A DNA stretch of 64,000 nucleotides, taken from positions 2,682,179-2,746,178 of the forward strand of contig CP051238.1 in the NCBI GenBank assembly GCA_017794925.1, read 5' to 3'. Under the pieces are notes generated by a model that worked only from the letters and a program-made list of their open reading frames with translations, made no database searches and was not told the origin of the DNA. The position numbers were made by a program, and so were the translations under genes. The DNA is from Aestuariibacter sp. Lineage in GTDB: Bacteria > Pseudomonadota > Gammaproteobacteria > Enterobacterales > Alteromonadaceae. Shown here piece after piece: positions 17,138 to 27,244 of the stretch. Every line of letters begins with the position of its first letter. Position 1 is the first letter of the stretch.

Positions 17138-19563
17138 ATCGTTTTGCGGCGCAAAGCCGCCTGGCATTTCAATCACTACGTCAATCACCCGGCTTCGTAT
17201 TTTCTGTTGTTGCCACCATGTCACTCACCCTCGCCATTGTGTTCGTAGTGGTGTCATTGGTGAACACGTATTTTATCCATCCACTGGATGTGCATGATGA
17301 AGATAACTTATACGTTATCGAACAACGCATTGAGTCTGATGCCGGCGTGTATGACGGGTATCAAAGTTATAAAGGCATTGTGCATTGGATGCGTACCCAA
17401 ACTGCTTTTGATCAAGCGGCCGCAGTGAGTCCTTCGGACATTATGGTAAGCAGTTTTCCGGGAGAACCCAAGTATGTCGTGACATTCGCGTCTCCTGACT
17501 ATTTTACGTTATTGAATGTCCCCGTTATTTTGGGGCGCCCGTTGAGTAACGCGCTAAAGTTTGATGAGCCCAATAACGATGTTTTGATCTCTGAGCGCTT
17601 ATGGAAGCGCTATTTCGATGGTGCTGAAGACGTCATTGGTCAGACTATTACTATCCAAGGCGGGGATATGTACAAGGTTATTGGCGTTGTCGGCAATGAA
17701 TTCTCTCCTCCCTATATGTTTTATGATGGCGAGTCAGACTTGTGGATGCATTTCGGTGCGGACCCCCGTTATTTTAATGATGGTCGATGGGATAACCCTT
17801 GGAATAATACGTATGGATCGCTGAAGATAATCGGTACGTCCAAAGCCGGGCTATCCCAACAGGATGTGTTTAACGACTTTGATACCAGCATCGAATCAAT
17901 TCGCGCTGAGTGGATAGAAGGGTACCCGGGAGCAACGGAAATCGCCCCCATCGTAAGACACTTTCGCACCGTTGAATTGGGCGACAAGGGCCATTTGAGC
18001 CTGTATTTGCTGGCGGCCACGCTGGGACTTTTGATCATCGCCGTTCTCAATGTCAGTAATTTGTTTATATCTAAAGCCTTGTCTCAGCATCGGACGTTGG
18101 CATTGCAGGCGGTGTTGGGGGCAAAACGCAACACGCTCTTTATGAGTATTTTTGCCCAGTCGTTTCTACTGATGATGACATCGGTGGCACTGGCGCTGTT
18201 TCTGGCCGCCTGGGGAATTAAAGGGTTTAAAGCGCTCACCATGGGAAATTTACCGCTGGTTGGTGCAGTGTCAATTGACAGTGTTGTTGTCTTAGTGGCG
18301 CTGGTCACCTGCTTGCTGTTGTCGTTTGTTTTTGCATCGGTATCGGCGTCACTGGTGAATTTTTCCGACTTACGAAAACAGTTACAGCAAAGTGGTAAAA
18401 ACACCGGGCAGCAGCTCTCTGCGGGTAAAACACGGTTGTTGGTAGGAACCCAAATGGCTGTCGCGACTGCCTTAATTATTGTTGCAGCATTTTCGTTAAG
18501 CCGGACCCATGACACGCTGAATCGCGACATGGGGCTAAACATAAAAAACATCCATGACTTGTCAGTGTTTGTGCCCTACGAGGGCGCAATGACTCCACAA
18601 GAGCGCGTAGAGCGGCGTAATGCAGTAAGAGAGAAAATCCTTACGCATCCGAGTGTTAAATCGGTGAGCTTTGGTCGCAGTCCGGTGCGTCAGAATATTT
18701 TTGCGGCAACCTTAACCGACGCTCAGGGCAACGAGAGTATCTTTATGCCACAAACCTGGGTGGGTACAGACTACTTTGAGCAGGTGGGCATGGAGATTAT
18801 TGCCGGGCGTTCCTTCAGCGAAGAAGCTATGCGTGGTGAAACGTTTGAGGTTATTGTGTCGGCTTCAGTCGCTGCGCTACTCGATCCCGAAAGTGACGTT
18901 ATTGGTAAAACATACAATGGTAATGGCGAGGACCATCTCATTGTTGGGATTAGCGCCGATTTCAACCATCCGAATTTCTTTCAGGAGCATCAGGGGCGCC
19001 ACCTGTGGTGGTGCACAGGGCCAAATGGTTATAACTTTGTTTTAACCTTGCAAGACGGTAAAACACTAAGCCGGGAAGCCCTGCTTAAATACGTTCGTGA
19101 ATACGACCAGCGCTTTATGATATGGGAGTACCTGTCGCTGGAAAGCGAGTTGGCTAAAATGCTTCATATTGACAATATTACGTTATTTGGTAGTTACTTA
19201 CTGGCTGCGTTTACGTTGATTCTGGCGTGTATCGGTATATTTGGTGTGTTAAGTTATAACCTGAATATGCGTCGCTTTGAATTTGGTTTGCGTATGGCAT
19301 TAGGGGCGAAAACCTCCAGGTTGTACCGGCTGTTGGGAACCGATGTTCTTGCGCCGTTACTCATTGGGTGTGTAGGGGCATCAATTGTTACCGTTGCGGT
19401 GCTGTTGATGCAATCAACGGTGTTGTCTGCGTGGCTGCAATACTCCCCGGTGTTTGCGCTACCCGCGGTTTTATTCAGCTTGATTATTGCTGTGATCAGT
19501 GGTTTGGTGCCACTACATAACATAATCAAACGCGCCCCAATGCGCGCATTGCGCAACGAGTAA
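17134..19563 (+). CDS. FtsX/MacB-type ABC permease with duplicated core
   Basis: The 809-residue permease has an N-terminal helix (about residues 20-45, FVFSVVATMSLTLAIVFVVVSLV), a MacB periplasmic core domain (about 50-270), an FtsX block (about 285-420) with ALQAVLGAKRNTLFMSIFAQSFLLM, a second helix and periplasmic segment, and a C-terminal FtsX block (about 690-800) with EFGLRMALGAKTSRLYRLLG. The doubled arrangement is like the larger MacB-related permeases often labelled ADOP. Such systems move substrate from the periplasm outward rather than across the inner membrane. It is co-translated with the ATPase. Confidence 0.85.
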   Translation: MNRFAAQSRLAFQSLRQSPGFVFSVVATMSLTLAIVFVVVSLVNTYFIHPLDVHDEDNLYVIEQRIESDAGVYDGYQSYKGIVHWMRTQTAFDQAAAVSPSDIMVSSFPGEPKYVVTFASPDYFTLLNVPVILGRPLSNALKFDEPNNDVLISERLWKRYFDGAEDVIGQTITIQGGDMYKVIGVVGNEFSPPYMFYDGESDLWMHFGADPRYFNDGRWDNPWNNTYGSLKIIGTSKAGLSQQDVFNDFDTSIESIRAEWIEGYPGATEIAPIVRHFRTVELGDKGHLSLYLLAATLGLLIIAVLNVSNLFISKALSQHRTLALQAVLGAKRNTLFMSIFAQSFLLMMTSVALALFLAAWGIKGFKALTMGNLPLVGAVSIDSVVVLVALVTCLLLSFVFASVSASLVNFSDLRKQLQQSGKNTGQQLSAGKTRLLVGTQMAVATALIIVAAFSLSRTHDTLNRDMGLNIKNIHDLSVFVPYEGAMTPQERVERRNAVREKILTHPSVKSVSFGRSPVRQNIFAATLTDAQGNESIFMPQTWVGTDYFEQVGMEIIAGRSFSEEAMRGETFEVIVSASVAALLDPESDVIGKTYNGNGEDHLIVGISADFNHPNFFQEHQGRHLWWCTGPNGYNFVLTLQDGKTLSREALLKYVREYDQRFMIWEYLSLESELAKMLHIDNITLFGSYLLAAFTLILACIGIFGVLSYNLNMRRFEFGLRMALGAKTSRLYRLLGTDVLAPLLIGCVGASIVTVAVLLMQSTVLSAWLQYSPVFALPAVLFSLIIAVISGLVPLHNIIKRAPMRALRNE

Positions 19564-19607
19564 TTGGGAAATTTCGGTGAAAAATAGTAGTAATCTGGTA
19601 GGGATAG

Positions 19608-20975
19608 ATGAAGCAGATTTTAATTGTTGACGATCAACAGGACATTCGATTGTCTGCCTCGTTGGTATTAACCCATCATGGTTATCATTGTTTAGAGGCC
19701 GATTCACCGTTACAGGCTCTGGCCGTTATCGAGCAACAACAGATAGATTTGTTGTTGCTCGATATGAATTTTAATAAAGATACGACCTCTGGCGAGGAAG
19801 GGCTGGCGTTGCTCAAGCAATTGAGTGAAATGAACCTGAGTTTACCCATTGTAGTTATGACGGCGTGGGCAAGTGTTGATATTGCCGTTCAAGCCATGCA
19901 GTTAGGTGCCGGTGACTTTGTAGAGAAGCCCTGGCAAAACAACCGCTTGCTCAGTATCGTGAAGCATCAGCTTGAGAACGCCCATTTGTCGCAGGAAAAT
20001 AAGCGCTTTTCCCAGTTGCAGAGAGAAGGTGAAAATACGCCTGCGCCATTGGCAGTGTCTGACAGGATGCAGCAATTGATGGCTCAGGCAAAGCGTGTGG
20101 CACAAACCGATGCCAGTATTCTCATTACGGGTGATAACGGTACCGGGAAAAGTATGCTGGCTAGTCACATTCATGCCTGTTCCAGCCGTGCTAACGCGCG
20201 TTTCGTTAGTACCAATATGGGCGCGATCCCCGATTCGTTGTTCGAAAGTGAATTATTTGGCCATAAGCGCGGCGCATTTACCGATGCTAAAGAGGATCGG
20301 TTGGGACGATTTGATTTGGCACAGGATGGCACCTTGTTTCTGGATGAAATCGGGACCTTGCCGGGGCAACTGCAAACCAAGCTACTGAGAGTATTGGAGA
20401 CCGGGGAATACGAAAGTTTGGGAAGCAGTCGCACAATGCGCACGAATGCGCGAATTATTACCGCGACGAATGCGGACCTGTCACAACTCATCAGCGCTGG
20501 CCAGTTTAGAAAAGACTTATTATATCGCTTAAATACGGTACAACTGCATGTACCCGCCTTGAGTGAGCGGGTACAGGATATTTTACCGCTGGCTGAACAT
20601 TTTTTGGCGCAGCACGCTGCCAGGTATCACAGGATTGGTATTGCATTTACCGAGTTTACTAAGCAGGCGTTACTTGAATACCCTTGGCCGGGTAACGTCC
20701 GTGAGCTTAGTCACTGTATAGAACGTGCCGTGATTTTGGCGTCTGGTGACAGCATTAACGCGAAAGATCTGGCCCTTGAGCACTCCCAGACAATGGCCTC
20801 AAATCAGAGTGAGTTAATGACATTTGAAGAAGGTGAGCGGCGTGTTCTAAAGGCTGCCCTGACTCATTACAGAGGCAATGTCGTTAGTGCAGCAGAGTAT
20901 CTCGGGCTGAGTAAATCTGCGATGTATCGACGTTTAGAAAAACTGAGTATTGAGCCAAAAGAGTTTGCATCTTGA
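19608..20975 (+). CDS. Sigma-54-dependent response regulator (NtrC family)
   Basis: The 455-residue protein has a receiver domain (residues 1-120, phospho-acceptor Asp in LLLLDMNF, Lys in VEKPW). It has an AAA+ activator domain (about 145-375) with Walker A TGDNGTGKSMLA, Walker B GTLFLDEIG and the sigma-54 contact loop GAFTDA. A Fis-type HTH lies at the C-terminus (GNVVSAAEYLGLSKSAMYRRLEKL). The loop has Asp where GAFTGA has its second Gly. The good sigma-54 promoter in front of the exporter operon and the palindrome upstream of it are natural targets. The gene lies 44 bases after the permease and overlaps the kinase gene by 4 bases. Confidence 0.9.
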   Translation: MKQILIVDDQQDIRLSASLVLTHHGYHCLEADSPLQALAVIEQQQIDLLLLDMNFNKDTTSGEEGLALLKQLSEMNLSLPIVVMTAWASVDIAVQAMQLGAGDFVEKPWQNNRLLSIVKHQLENAHLSQENKRFSQLQREGENTPAPLAVSDRMQQLMAQAKRVAQTDASILITGDNGTGKSMLASHIHACSSRANARFVSTNMGAIPDSLFESELFGHKRGAFTDAKEDRLGRFDLAQDGTLFLDEIGTLPGQLQTKLLRVLETGEYESLGSSRTMRTNARIITATNADLSQLISAGQFRKDLLYRLNTVQLHVPALSERVQDILPLAEHFLAQHAARYHRIGIAFTEFTKQALLEYPWPGNVRELSHCIERAVILASGDSINAKDLALEHSQTMASNQSELMTFEEGERRVLKAALTHYRGNVVSAAEYLGLSKSAMYRRLEKLSIEPKEFAS

Positions 20976-22249
20976 AACCGACCATCAGCTTTGAACGTTA
21001 TCTGAAAATCAGACTTTGGCTGTTAGGCGGTATTGGCACGTTATTGTGTGTTTTAGTTAGCTTCCTGGCTGATTGGGACGGGTTGACCAGCTTTAGTTTG
21101 TTTCTTTTGGTATTGAGCCTGATTGGCGGTGTGTGCTGGCAACTGTATCGGGAAACGCTGGATGTAGTCGATCGCATCGGTTTACAGCTCGATGCATTGC
21201 GCAACGAAGAATACAACACCTGGCATTTAGCAAGCTATCGGGGAGGCCGGGTAGAAAGCTTACGCGCAGACACCCAGCGTCTGACCCAAAAAATGCAGCA
21301 GGAGCGCGAAGCGATATTACAACAGGAAACGGTACTGTTAGCGTTGATTGCGCAGTTGGCCATTCCTGTCGTCGTCATTGATGCCCACAAACGCGTGTAT
21401 TCAGCAAACTATGGCTACACGCAACTGATTGGAAAGGGGGATCTTGCCGGGCGTTTCGCTTCCGAATGCGGACTATTTCACGACGGTGACAAATGGCACA
21501 TTGTGTCGTCGTCGCCGCTGGCTGCCAACTATCGATTGTATGAAAATCATGTTATTCGCAATCGTCGAAAACTCGATATCGTTATGTGTTTTTCTGTTGC
21601 ACAGAGTCTGCGTGACAACGAAAAACTCGTGTGGCAACGCTTACTTCGGGTGCTCAATCACGAAGTGCGAAATTCGCTGACGCCTATTTCTTCTATTGCC
21701 CAGTCTCTTCAGCAGATGACGGAATTCAAAGACGAAAAAGGGCATGAACTATTGCAGGTTATCGATAAACGCGCGCAGCATTTGCTGGGTTTTGTGGACG
21801 CCTACAGTGCGTTTAATCGAATTCAGAAACCCAACAAGCAGGCCATCTCTATCGATAGTTTAAAAACCAGTATAGCTGCACTTAACCCTCGTGTTCGCAT
21901 TGCAATCAACGACGATACCCCCATTTTCACCGATGAAGGCCAATTGCAACAAGTGCTGATTAATCTCGTGAACAATGCATGTGACGCAGATAGCGGCGGA
22001 CAGGCTATTTTGGTTGAATTTGACATAGATGAGCAATTTCATCTTATCAATGTCATCGACAGCGGTGAGGGTATCTCGAATACGGATAATTTGTTTGTGC
22101 CATTTTATTCCACCAAAGCGCAGGGAAACGGAATTGGTTTGGTGCTAAGTCGTGAACTTATTCGACAACAAGGCGGCGAGTTGACCCTGCAAAACCGAGA
22201 CGGCGCACCAGGCGCCATTGCGCAAATTCGCTTGCCCAGAATGCGCTAG
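20972..22249 (+). CDS. Membrane histidine kinase of the exporter block
   Basis: The 425-residue kinase starts at TTG 20972, which overlaps the regulator stop as TTGA; no later ATG precedes the first membrane helix. Two helices (about residues 13-30 and 38-55) are followed by a coiled linker, a PAS-like segment (AQLAIPVVVIDAHKRVYSANYGY, about 125-160), the H-box LNHEVRNSLTPISS with phospho-acceptor His near residue 229, the N-box NLVNNACDA, and G-boxes DSGEGIS and GNGIGLVLSREL. There is almost no periplasmic loop between the helices, so it probably senses a membrane or internal signal. It should phosphorylate the response regulator at 19608. Confidence 0.9.
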   Translation: MKPTISFERYLKIRLWLLGGIGTLLCVLVSFLADWDGLTSFSLFLLVLSLIGGVCWQLYRETLDVVDRIGLQLDALRNEEYNTWHLASYRGGRVESLRADTQRLTQKMQQEREAILQQETVLLALIAQLAIPVVVIDAHKRVYSANYGYTQLIGKGDLAGRFASECGLFHDGDKWHIVSSSPLAANYRLYENHVIRNRRKLDIVMCFSVAQSLRDNEKLVWQRLLRVLNHEVRNSLTPISSIAQSLQQMTEFKDEKGHELLQVIDKRAQHLLGFVDAYSAFNRIQKPNKQAISIDSLKTSIAALNPRVRIAINDDTPIFTDEGQLQQVLINLVNNACDADSGGQAILVEFDIDEQFHLINVIDSGEGISNTDNLFVPFYSTKAQGNGIGLVLSRELIRQQGGELTLQNRDGAPGAIAQIRLPRMR

Positions 22250-22398
22250 TAACCAACGCATTATTATCGCAGGTTGATGAGCATTCACGCTACCCGAATA
22301 CCAATACGGCTATGAGGTTACTCATCAATAGGGCAGAGCAGAGCCTAAATTCATTTCCTGATGAATAGACACAGGTAGGCTTACGACTGAAATAGCAA

Positions 22399-22444
22399 CT
22401 ACGCTGCGGGTTGTCGGCTAATTTGTCTGATAAACGCCCGGCAA
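22399..22444. repeat. 46-bp direct repeat, right copy (3' end of tgpA)
   Basis: This is the functional copy: it covers the stop codon and last codons of the minus-strand tgpA-like gene. It bounds, with 14881-14926, the exporter and two-component gene block. Confidence 0.8.
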
Positions 22445-24426
22445 TGTCGCACAAAGGCTTTTTCTTCATGCTGTTGTGGTTTTGGTTTGTATTGCAACTG
22501 AATATATTGCTCACTCAATGCACTGAATTGTGCTGATGCAGAAGCTGGCAGGTGTGATTGTACCGCGTTCGCGAACGCCTCCGGGCCCCGGTTTGCGCGT
22601 ACTTGCCCAGTGCATCTGGTTACCGCGGCTACGGCTTTGTGATACCACTGCTGAACAGGGGCAACGCGTTGCTTGCGCCAGTGTGGAATAAAATAAAGTG
22701 CTAATAATAAGCCGATCAAACCGAAGATAGCCAGTACCAGATAGGTGACTTTTTCGCCCGTTACTTTGCCCAGTAACAGTGCTAACAGGTTCTGTTGGCG
22801 CTGAGCATCAAAACCCAGCACCCATCGGCTCCATTGGTAATCCATTAAGCTGTAGAGTATTTGCAGATCTGCCAGGAAAGGCAGTTGCTTTAATCGTGCT
22901 AATTGGTTGTTAGCCAGGAAGGCTTCTTCTTCTACCGCTTGTTGAATACCAAACTGGATGCGCTGGGGGGCAATCACCGCAGTTGGATCGAATCTCACCC
23001 AACCGCGGTCACCCATCCAAGCTTCAATCCACGCATGGGCATCGTACTGATACACACTTAACACCCCTGGCTGAAGGGTTTCGCCACCGTGATAGCCGGC
23101 GACCATTCTGGCCGGAATATCCATTAAACGCAGTGCATAAGCCATGGCACTGGCATAGTGCGAACAAAACCCCTGCTGGTGGGTAAACAGAAAATCATCT
23201 ACAGGCTGGTCTGGCATGGCTGGTGGTGTCAGCGTATACGTAAACCCCTTTGCAACAAAGTAGTTTAGTACGGCCTGAATTCTCGCTGCCACCGTTGGGT
23301 GGCGCATTGCGATTTCTGCAGCCCACTGCTGGGTTAGTGGATTCAGTGTTGTGGTGGCTGGTTGTTGCAAATTTACCCGTTGGTCCAGCGACTCCAGCGT
23401 TTGACTCATGTCCGCGTTGGGATAGGAACGCAAACGATATGCCCGCCTTGTGGACAACGGCGATTCACTGAGAATTTGGTAATCTGCGCCGCGCCAAATC
23501 ATTTCATCACTGGCGTGATCGGCGGGGACGGCAATATCGATACCGTACAACCAGTGCTTATTAGTTGGTTGCGCTATCACTTCATATTGCCACCAGCTGC
23601 CACTTAATTTGGGATTGAATTCGTAGTTGAGTAATCGATACTGCTGCCGGGCCTGCTTTCTCAGGGGGCTGACAGTCCATTGCTTACCGTCAAAATGTTC
23701 CAGCGTAATAGCGCGCCAGTAACGTTCATGCGGGTCGGGAACCGGCCCTTCAAACGTGGCTCTGAAGATGAGTTCTGATGACTGTGTCAGCGAGGCAATG
23801 TCGCCTGGCGACACGGTATCGGTAAGGCCTGTTTCGGTGCTTTTGGCTACCGGCATTTTCCACAGTGGCGGCAGTTTGGGCACAATCAGGAACAAGAGTA
23901 TCGCAATGGGGAGAGCCTGTAATCCCATGGTGAGTATGCGTTTGGTGTGCCATGGCAACGATTGTGACGGCGTAAAATAACGGGCCAGCGCCACCAATAG
24001 GGCGATTGTCAACAGGCCGTAAAACAAGGTCATGATAAAAGACTGGTGAAAGGTAAATCCGATACCTATCACAAACAGCGAGGTACAAAACAGGTGGAAA
24101 AGATCCCGGGGTGAATCCAAAAGCATTAGCTTAAGCGCACCAGCCAGAATTAATAAGTTCACCATGGTCAACAATAAACCAATGGAAAAACTGAACCACA
24201 CCAGGCACACACAACACAGTAATCCCAGCAAATTAATGGTGCGAGGACTCGGCACAGGCTGATACCACCCAATATACATCACCACGCGCATCACCGTGGC
24301 GCAAATTGCGATTAACAGTACCCAAAACAGCAGCGGTTCAAACAAGCTGATACTTAAAATACAAAACACACAGGCCATCAACAGGCTGGCGGTTTGATTG
24401 CGGATGGGCTTATCAATCTGCTGCAT
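22399..24426 (-). CDS. tgpA: TgpA-like transglutaminase membrane protein (DUF3488)
   Basis: The 675-residue product has an N-terminal membrane domain (five to six helices to about residue 200), a periplasmic transglutaminase-like core with the triad in GFCSHYASAMAYAL (Cys), DAHAWIEAW (His) and VRFDPTAV (Asp), a further helix near 560 and a C-terminal DUF4129-type tail. TgpA of Pseudomonas is an essential protein of this architecture; its exact reaction is not settled. It is the third gene of a minus-strand operon after moxR and DUF58 and overlaps the DUF58 gene by 14 bases. A copy of its last codons lies at 14881-14926. Confidence 0.9.
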   Translation of the reverse strand: MQQIDKPIRNQTASLLMACVFCILSISLFEPLLFWVLLIAICATVMRVVMYIGWYQPVPSPRTINLLGLLCCVCLVWFSFSIGLLLTMVNLLILAGALKLMLLDSPRDLFHLFCTSLFVIGIGFTFHQSFIMTLFYGLLTIALLVALARYFTPSQSLPWHTKRILTMGLQALPIAILLFLIVPKLPPLWKMPVAKSTETGLTDTVSPGDIASLTQSSELIFRATFEGPVPDPHERYWRAITLEHFDGKQWTVSPLRKQARQQYRLLNYEFNPKLSGSWWQYEVIAQPTNKHWLYGIDIAVPADHASDEMIWRGADYQILSESPLSTRRAYRLRSYPNADMSQTLESLDQRVNLQQPATTTLNPLTQQWAAEIAMRHPTVAARIQAVLNYFVAKGFTYTLTPPAMPDQPVDDFLFTHQQGFCSHYASAMAYALRLMDIPARMVAGYHGGETLQPGVLSVYQYDAHAWIEAWMGDRGWVRFDPTAVIAPQRIQFGIQQAVEEEAFLANNQLARLKQLPFLADLQILYSLMDYQWSRWVLGFDAQRQQNLLALLLGKVTGEKVTYLVLAIFGLIGLLLALYFIPHWRKQRVAPVQQWYHKAVAAVTRCTGQVRANRGPEAFANAVQSHLPASASAQFSALSEQYIQLQYKPKPQQHEEKAFVRHCRAFIRQISRQPAA

Positions 24427-25402
24427 ACGGCACTACCGTTGTGCGATATTGAGCAAGTTGTGTCAGGCACGTTAATTTGTGCAGCTCCCCGCTACCCGGT
24501 CCGATTGACTGAGTATCGAGTCTCAAACCAAAGGTTTGCTGTTGTTGGGTTAGTCGGTTGATCTGGTAACTCAATAAGCCTAGTGCCTTTTCCAAAGGCT
24601 CGTGTTGATAAAGTGCCAGACTTAGCCAGCCACTTTCCTGACGAGATTGGGTAAATGTCTTTGTGGCTAAATCTCCGCCCTTGGCAGCTTGTTTCCAGGC
24701 TACCCGATTCATTGGATCACCTTGCTGAAAATTTCGCAGGCTCTCAAATTCGTCAATGCCTGGCGTAGGGCCACTGGTATCGCCTTGTGCTGCGTCTGTA
24801 CTGTCTAAGCGCAACGACGAAGGAATGGGAGAGGGAAACACAACTAGCTGTTGATTAAAGTCCAGATGCGTCCAACAGCGAAATAGCCCCAATGGGTAAG
24901 TCGACTGAAAGGTAATCCTGGGAAGCGTAAACAGGCCACGGACAGACGTTGGCAATAACAGCTTAAGTTGTTTTGTTTGATCTGCACGGCGGTTAAGCAC
25001 GCGCAGGTTAGTATGCCTAATCTGCATCTGAAGTCCGCCAAAAAAAGGGTGCTGTGGACTTTTATCTTCGAGTTGTACAACTAACAGGGCGTGTTCACCT
25101 GCGACGACTGGCGTAATGGGTTTGAGTGCCAGCGTGGTGGCAGTAAAATTTCGGTAACTAACGAATAGATGCAGTAAAAATACTGCCAGTAAAAACTGAC
25201 ACAGCAACAACATCAGGTTGTTCTGATAATTTGTACCCAGTAAAAATAAACTCACACAGGTGAGTAGATAACCGAATCCAAAGCGGGTAGGAAAGATAAA
25301 TACGTTCTTTAAATGCAGAGTGTAACGACTATTGGCTGGTATACGCCGACGCAGCCAGCGCTCGTGGATTCGATTAAACCGCTGAGATAGCCCTCCAAAC
25401 AT
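24413..25402 (-). CDS. DUF58 domain protein
   Basis: The 329-residue protein has two N-terminal helices (about residues 32-72, FGFGYLLTCVSLFLLGTNYQNNLMLLLCQFLLAVFLLHLF) and the DUF58 core with GPTPGIDEFESLRNFQQGDPMNRVAWKQAAKGGDLATKTF. DUF58 proteins are regularly encoded between a MoxR ATPase and a transglutaminase membrane protein, as here, and are thought to act together at the envelope. It starts 2 bases after the moxR stop. Confidence 0.9.
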   Translation of the reverse strand: MFGGLSQRFNRIHERWLRRRIPANSRYTLHLKNVFIFPTRFGFGYLLTCVSLFLLGTNYQNNLMLLLCQFLLAVFLLHLFVSYRNFTATTLALKPITPVVAGEHALLVVQLEDKSPQHPFFGGLQMQIRHTNLRVLNRRADQTKQLKLLLPTSVRGLFTLPRITFQSTYPLGLFRCWTHLDFNQQLVVFPSPIPSSLRLDSTDAAQGDTSGPTPGIDEFESLRNFQQGDPMNRVAWKQAAKGGDLATKTFTQSRQESGWLSLALYQHEPLEKALGLLSYQINRLTQQQQTFGLRLDTQSIGPGSGELHKLTCLTQLAQYRTTVVPYAAD

Positions 25403-25404
25403 GT

Positions 25405-26331
25405 TTACGCTGCCAGAGGGTCGGTAAGATCCAGAATGCGCTGACTCAATAAGCCGTCTTCGCGGTAATCAGTTTGGCTTCCGCGTAACCTGTGCTCTGC
25501 AATTGAGGTGAATACTGCCTGAATATCTTCAGGTAGTACAAAGTCTCTGTTATGCAAAAAGGCCCAGGCTTGCGCGCCTCTTAATAGTGCCTTGGTAGCT
25601 CTGGGTGAAAGCGGGTAGGGAAACTCAGCATGGTCCCGACTACGTTGAACCAGTCGCAGCAAATAATCCAGGATCGGTTCGCTGGCATGAATGTGTTGTA
25701 CGCTGTGCTGCCAGTCTGTCAATTGAGCCGGGCTAATGATTGCCTTGTTGTCTGACACCTGTTTTGTCTCAGTGTTCGTCTGTTGTCTCAACATGGCTTT
25801 TTCCGCCTCGGTATCCGGATAGCCCAAACTGATGCGCATCAGGAAGCGGTCCAGTTGTGACTCTGGCAGAGGGTAGGTGCCTGCCTGATAGGCAGGGTTT
25901 TGTGTGGCGATCACGAAAAAAGGGGTGGGTAGCGTATGCGTTGTGCCATCGATACTTACCTGATTTTCTTCCATTGCCTCAAGTAACGCACTTTGGGTTT
26001 TGGGACTGGCGCGATTGATTTCGTCTGCCAGTACGACTTCACTGAAGATTGGACCCGAATGAAACTCAAACCGCTGCTGCTGCGTGTTGTAAATGTTGAC
26101 TCCCAGCATATCGGCGGGTAACAGATCGGATGTGAACTGAATACGTGAAAAGCCGAGCCCGAACACATTGGCTAACGCATGGGACAGGGTAGTTTTACCC
26201 ATGCCTGGTAAATCCTCAATTAACAAATGGCCGTCGGCCAACAAACAGGTAACGGCAAGCTTCAATTGGTGCGGCTTACCTAATATATGTTGATTGAGAG
26301 TCTCTATTGCCTGAGAAAGTGCTGTATGCAT
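25405..26331 (-). CDS. MoxR-family AAA+ ATPase
   Basis: The 308-residue protein has Walker A EDLPGMGKTTLSHAL (about residues 39-53), Walker B VVLADEINRASPKTQSALLEAMEE, sensor 1 FFVIATQNP and a C-terminal lid (YPLSPRATKALLRGAQAWA). MoxR ATPases act as chaperones for partner proteins with VWA or DUF58 domains; the DUF58 partner is the next gene. First gene of the moxR-DUF58-tgpA operon, divergent from seqA with a 230-bp gap. Confidence 0.92.
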   Translation of the reverse strand: MHTALSQAIETLNQHILGKPHQLKLAVTCLLADGHLLIEDLPGMGKTTLSHALANVFGLGFSRIQFTSDLLPADMLGVNIYNTQQQRFEFHSGPIFSEVVLADEINRASPKTQSALLEAMEENQVSIDGTTHTLPTPFFVIATQNPAYQAGTYPLPESQLDRFLMRISLGYPDTEAEKAMLRQQTNTETKQVSDNKAIISPAQLTDWQHSVQHIHASEPILDYLLRLVQRSRDHAEFPYPLSPRATKALLRGAQAWAFLHNRDFVLPEDIQAVFTSIAEHRLRGSQTDYREDGLLSQRILDLTDPLAA

Positions 26332-26561
26332 TCGCCATTCCGCGTTGGTTTATTGTTCAATACGCTCTGTGTATTTACTGGACTACTATACCGGCAAATA
26401 ATTTTATTAACGTAACCAGACTGATACGTAAGTATAGGAGATGTCTGGATTTTGTCATTGCTGACACAGACAAATTGCGATGGGACGAAAACTTGTGCAG
26501 ATAAAGGGCTGTGATCCTTTACGGGGTTGATTATAATGACCGCCAAAAAAAGGAAGTCAGA

Positions 26562-27206
26562 ATGAAAACAATAGAAATAGATGATGATTTATATGCCTTT
26601 ATTGCCGGTCAAACCAAGCATATTGGCGAAAGCGCGTCGCAAATTTTGCGTCGATTGCTCATGGCCGACGATATTGAAGATACATCGACTTCTGCTGAAC
26701 CTGTAGAAACCGTTTCCGAAGAGGCCGCCGTGCCAGCGCCAGTTGAAGCTAAGAAAGCGACAGCCAAACCGACACGAGCAAAACGTGAGACGGTAGCTGC
26801 CGAGCCTGCAAGCCCGGCCACAACAGTTGACGTTGACGCTGTTCCAGCGAATGCAGATGATGAAGCACTGCTGAAGCAGGTTAACCCTGATGCGTTGAAG
26901 CAGTTTGACAAACGTGTTGACCAGTTTTTGTTTATTTTGCAGCAGGCTTATGTATTACAGCCGGCTGAATTTGCTCAGGTTGAAACCATTAAAGGCAAGA
27001 ACCGCAAATACTTTGCGACCAGTAAAGAAGAATTACTTGCTACAGGCAGCAGCACGAATCCAAAAGCGATTCCTGACAGTGGTTATTGGGTTGTAACTAA
27101 TAACAACACCGCCAAAAAGCTGGCTATGCTGTCGCAGGTTTTGCAGATTCTGGGATATAGCGATAAGGTAGTAGCATCCGTTACGGAGACGTTCTCCGCG
27201 CAGTAA
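26562..27206 (+). CDS. seqA: SeqA, negative modulator of replication initiation
   Basis: The 214-residue protein begins [18 protein letters not shown], the N-terminal oligomerisation domain of SeqA, with [13 protein letters not shown]. An Ala/Pro/Glu/Thr-rich linker (about 45-105) and the C-terminal DNA-binding domain that recognises hemimethylated GATC follow ([39 protein letters not shown]). An upstream in-frame start at 26511 lacks conserved sequence; ATG 26562 follows AGGAAG (26550-26555). SeqA implies a Dam-methylating host. pgm follows 38 bases later, the same order as in E. coli. Confidence 0.95.
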   Translation: MKTIEIDDDLYAFIAGQTKHIGESASQILRRLLMADDIEDTSTSAEPVETVSEEAAVPAPVEAKKATAKPTRAKRETVAAEPASPATTVDVDAVPANADDEALLKQVNPDALKQFDKRVDQFLFILQQAYVLQPAEFAQVETIKGKNRKYFATSKEELLATGSSTNPKAIPDSGYWVVTNNNTAKKLAMLSQVLQILGYSDKVVASVTETFSAQ

Positions 27207-27244
27207 TTCACATTCCGTTGTACGAACGTAAAAAGGACAATTTC

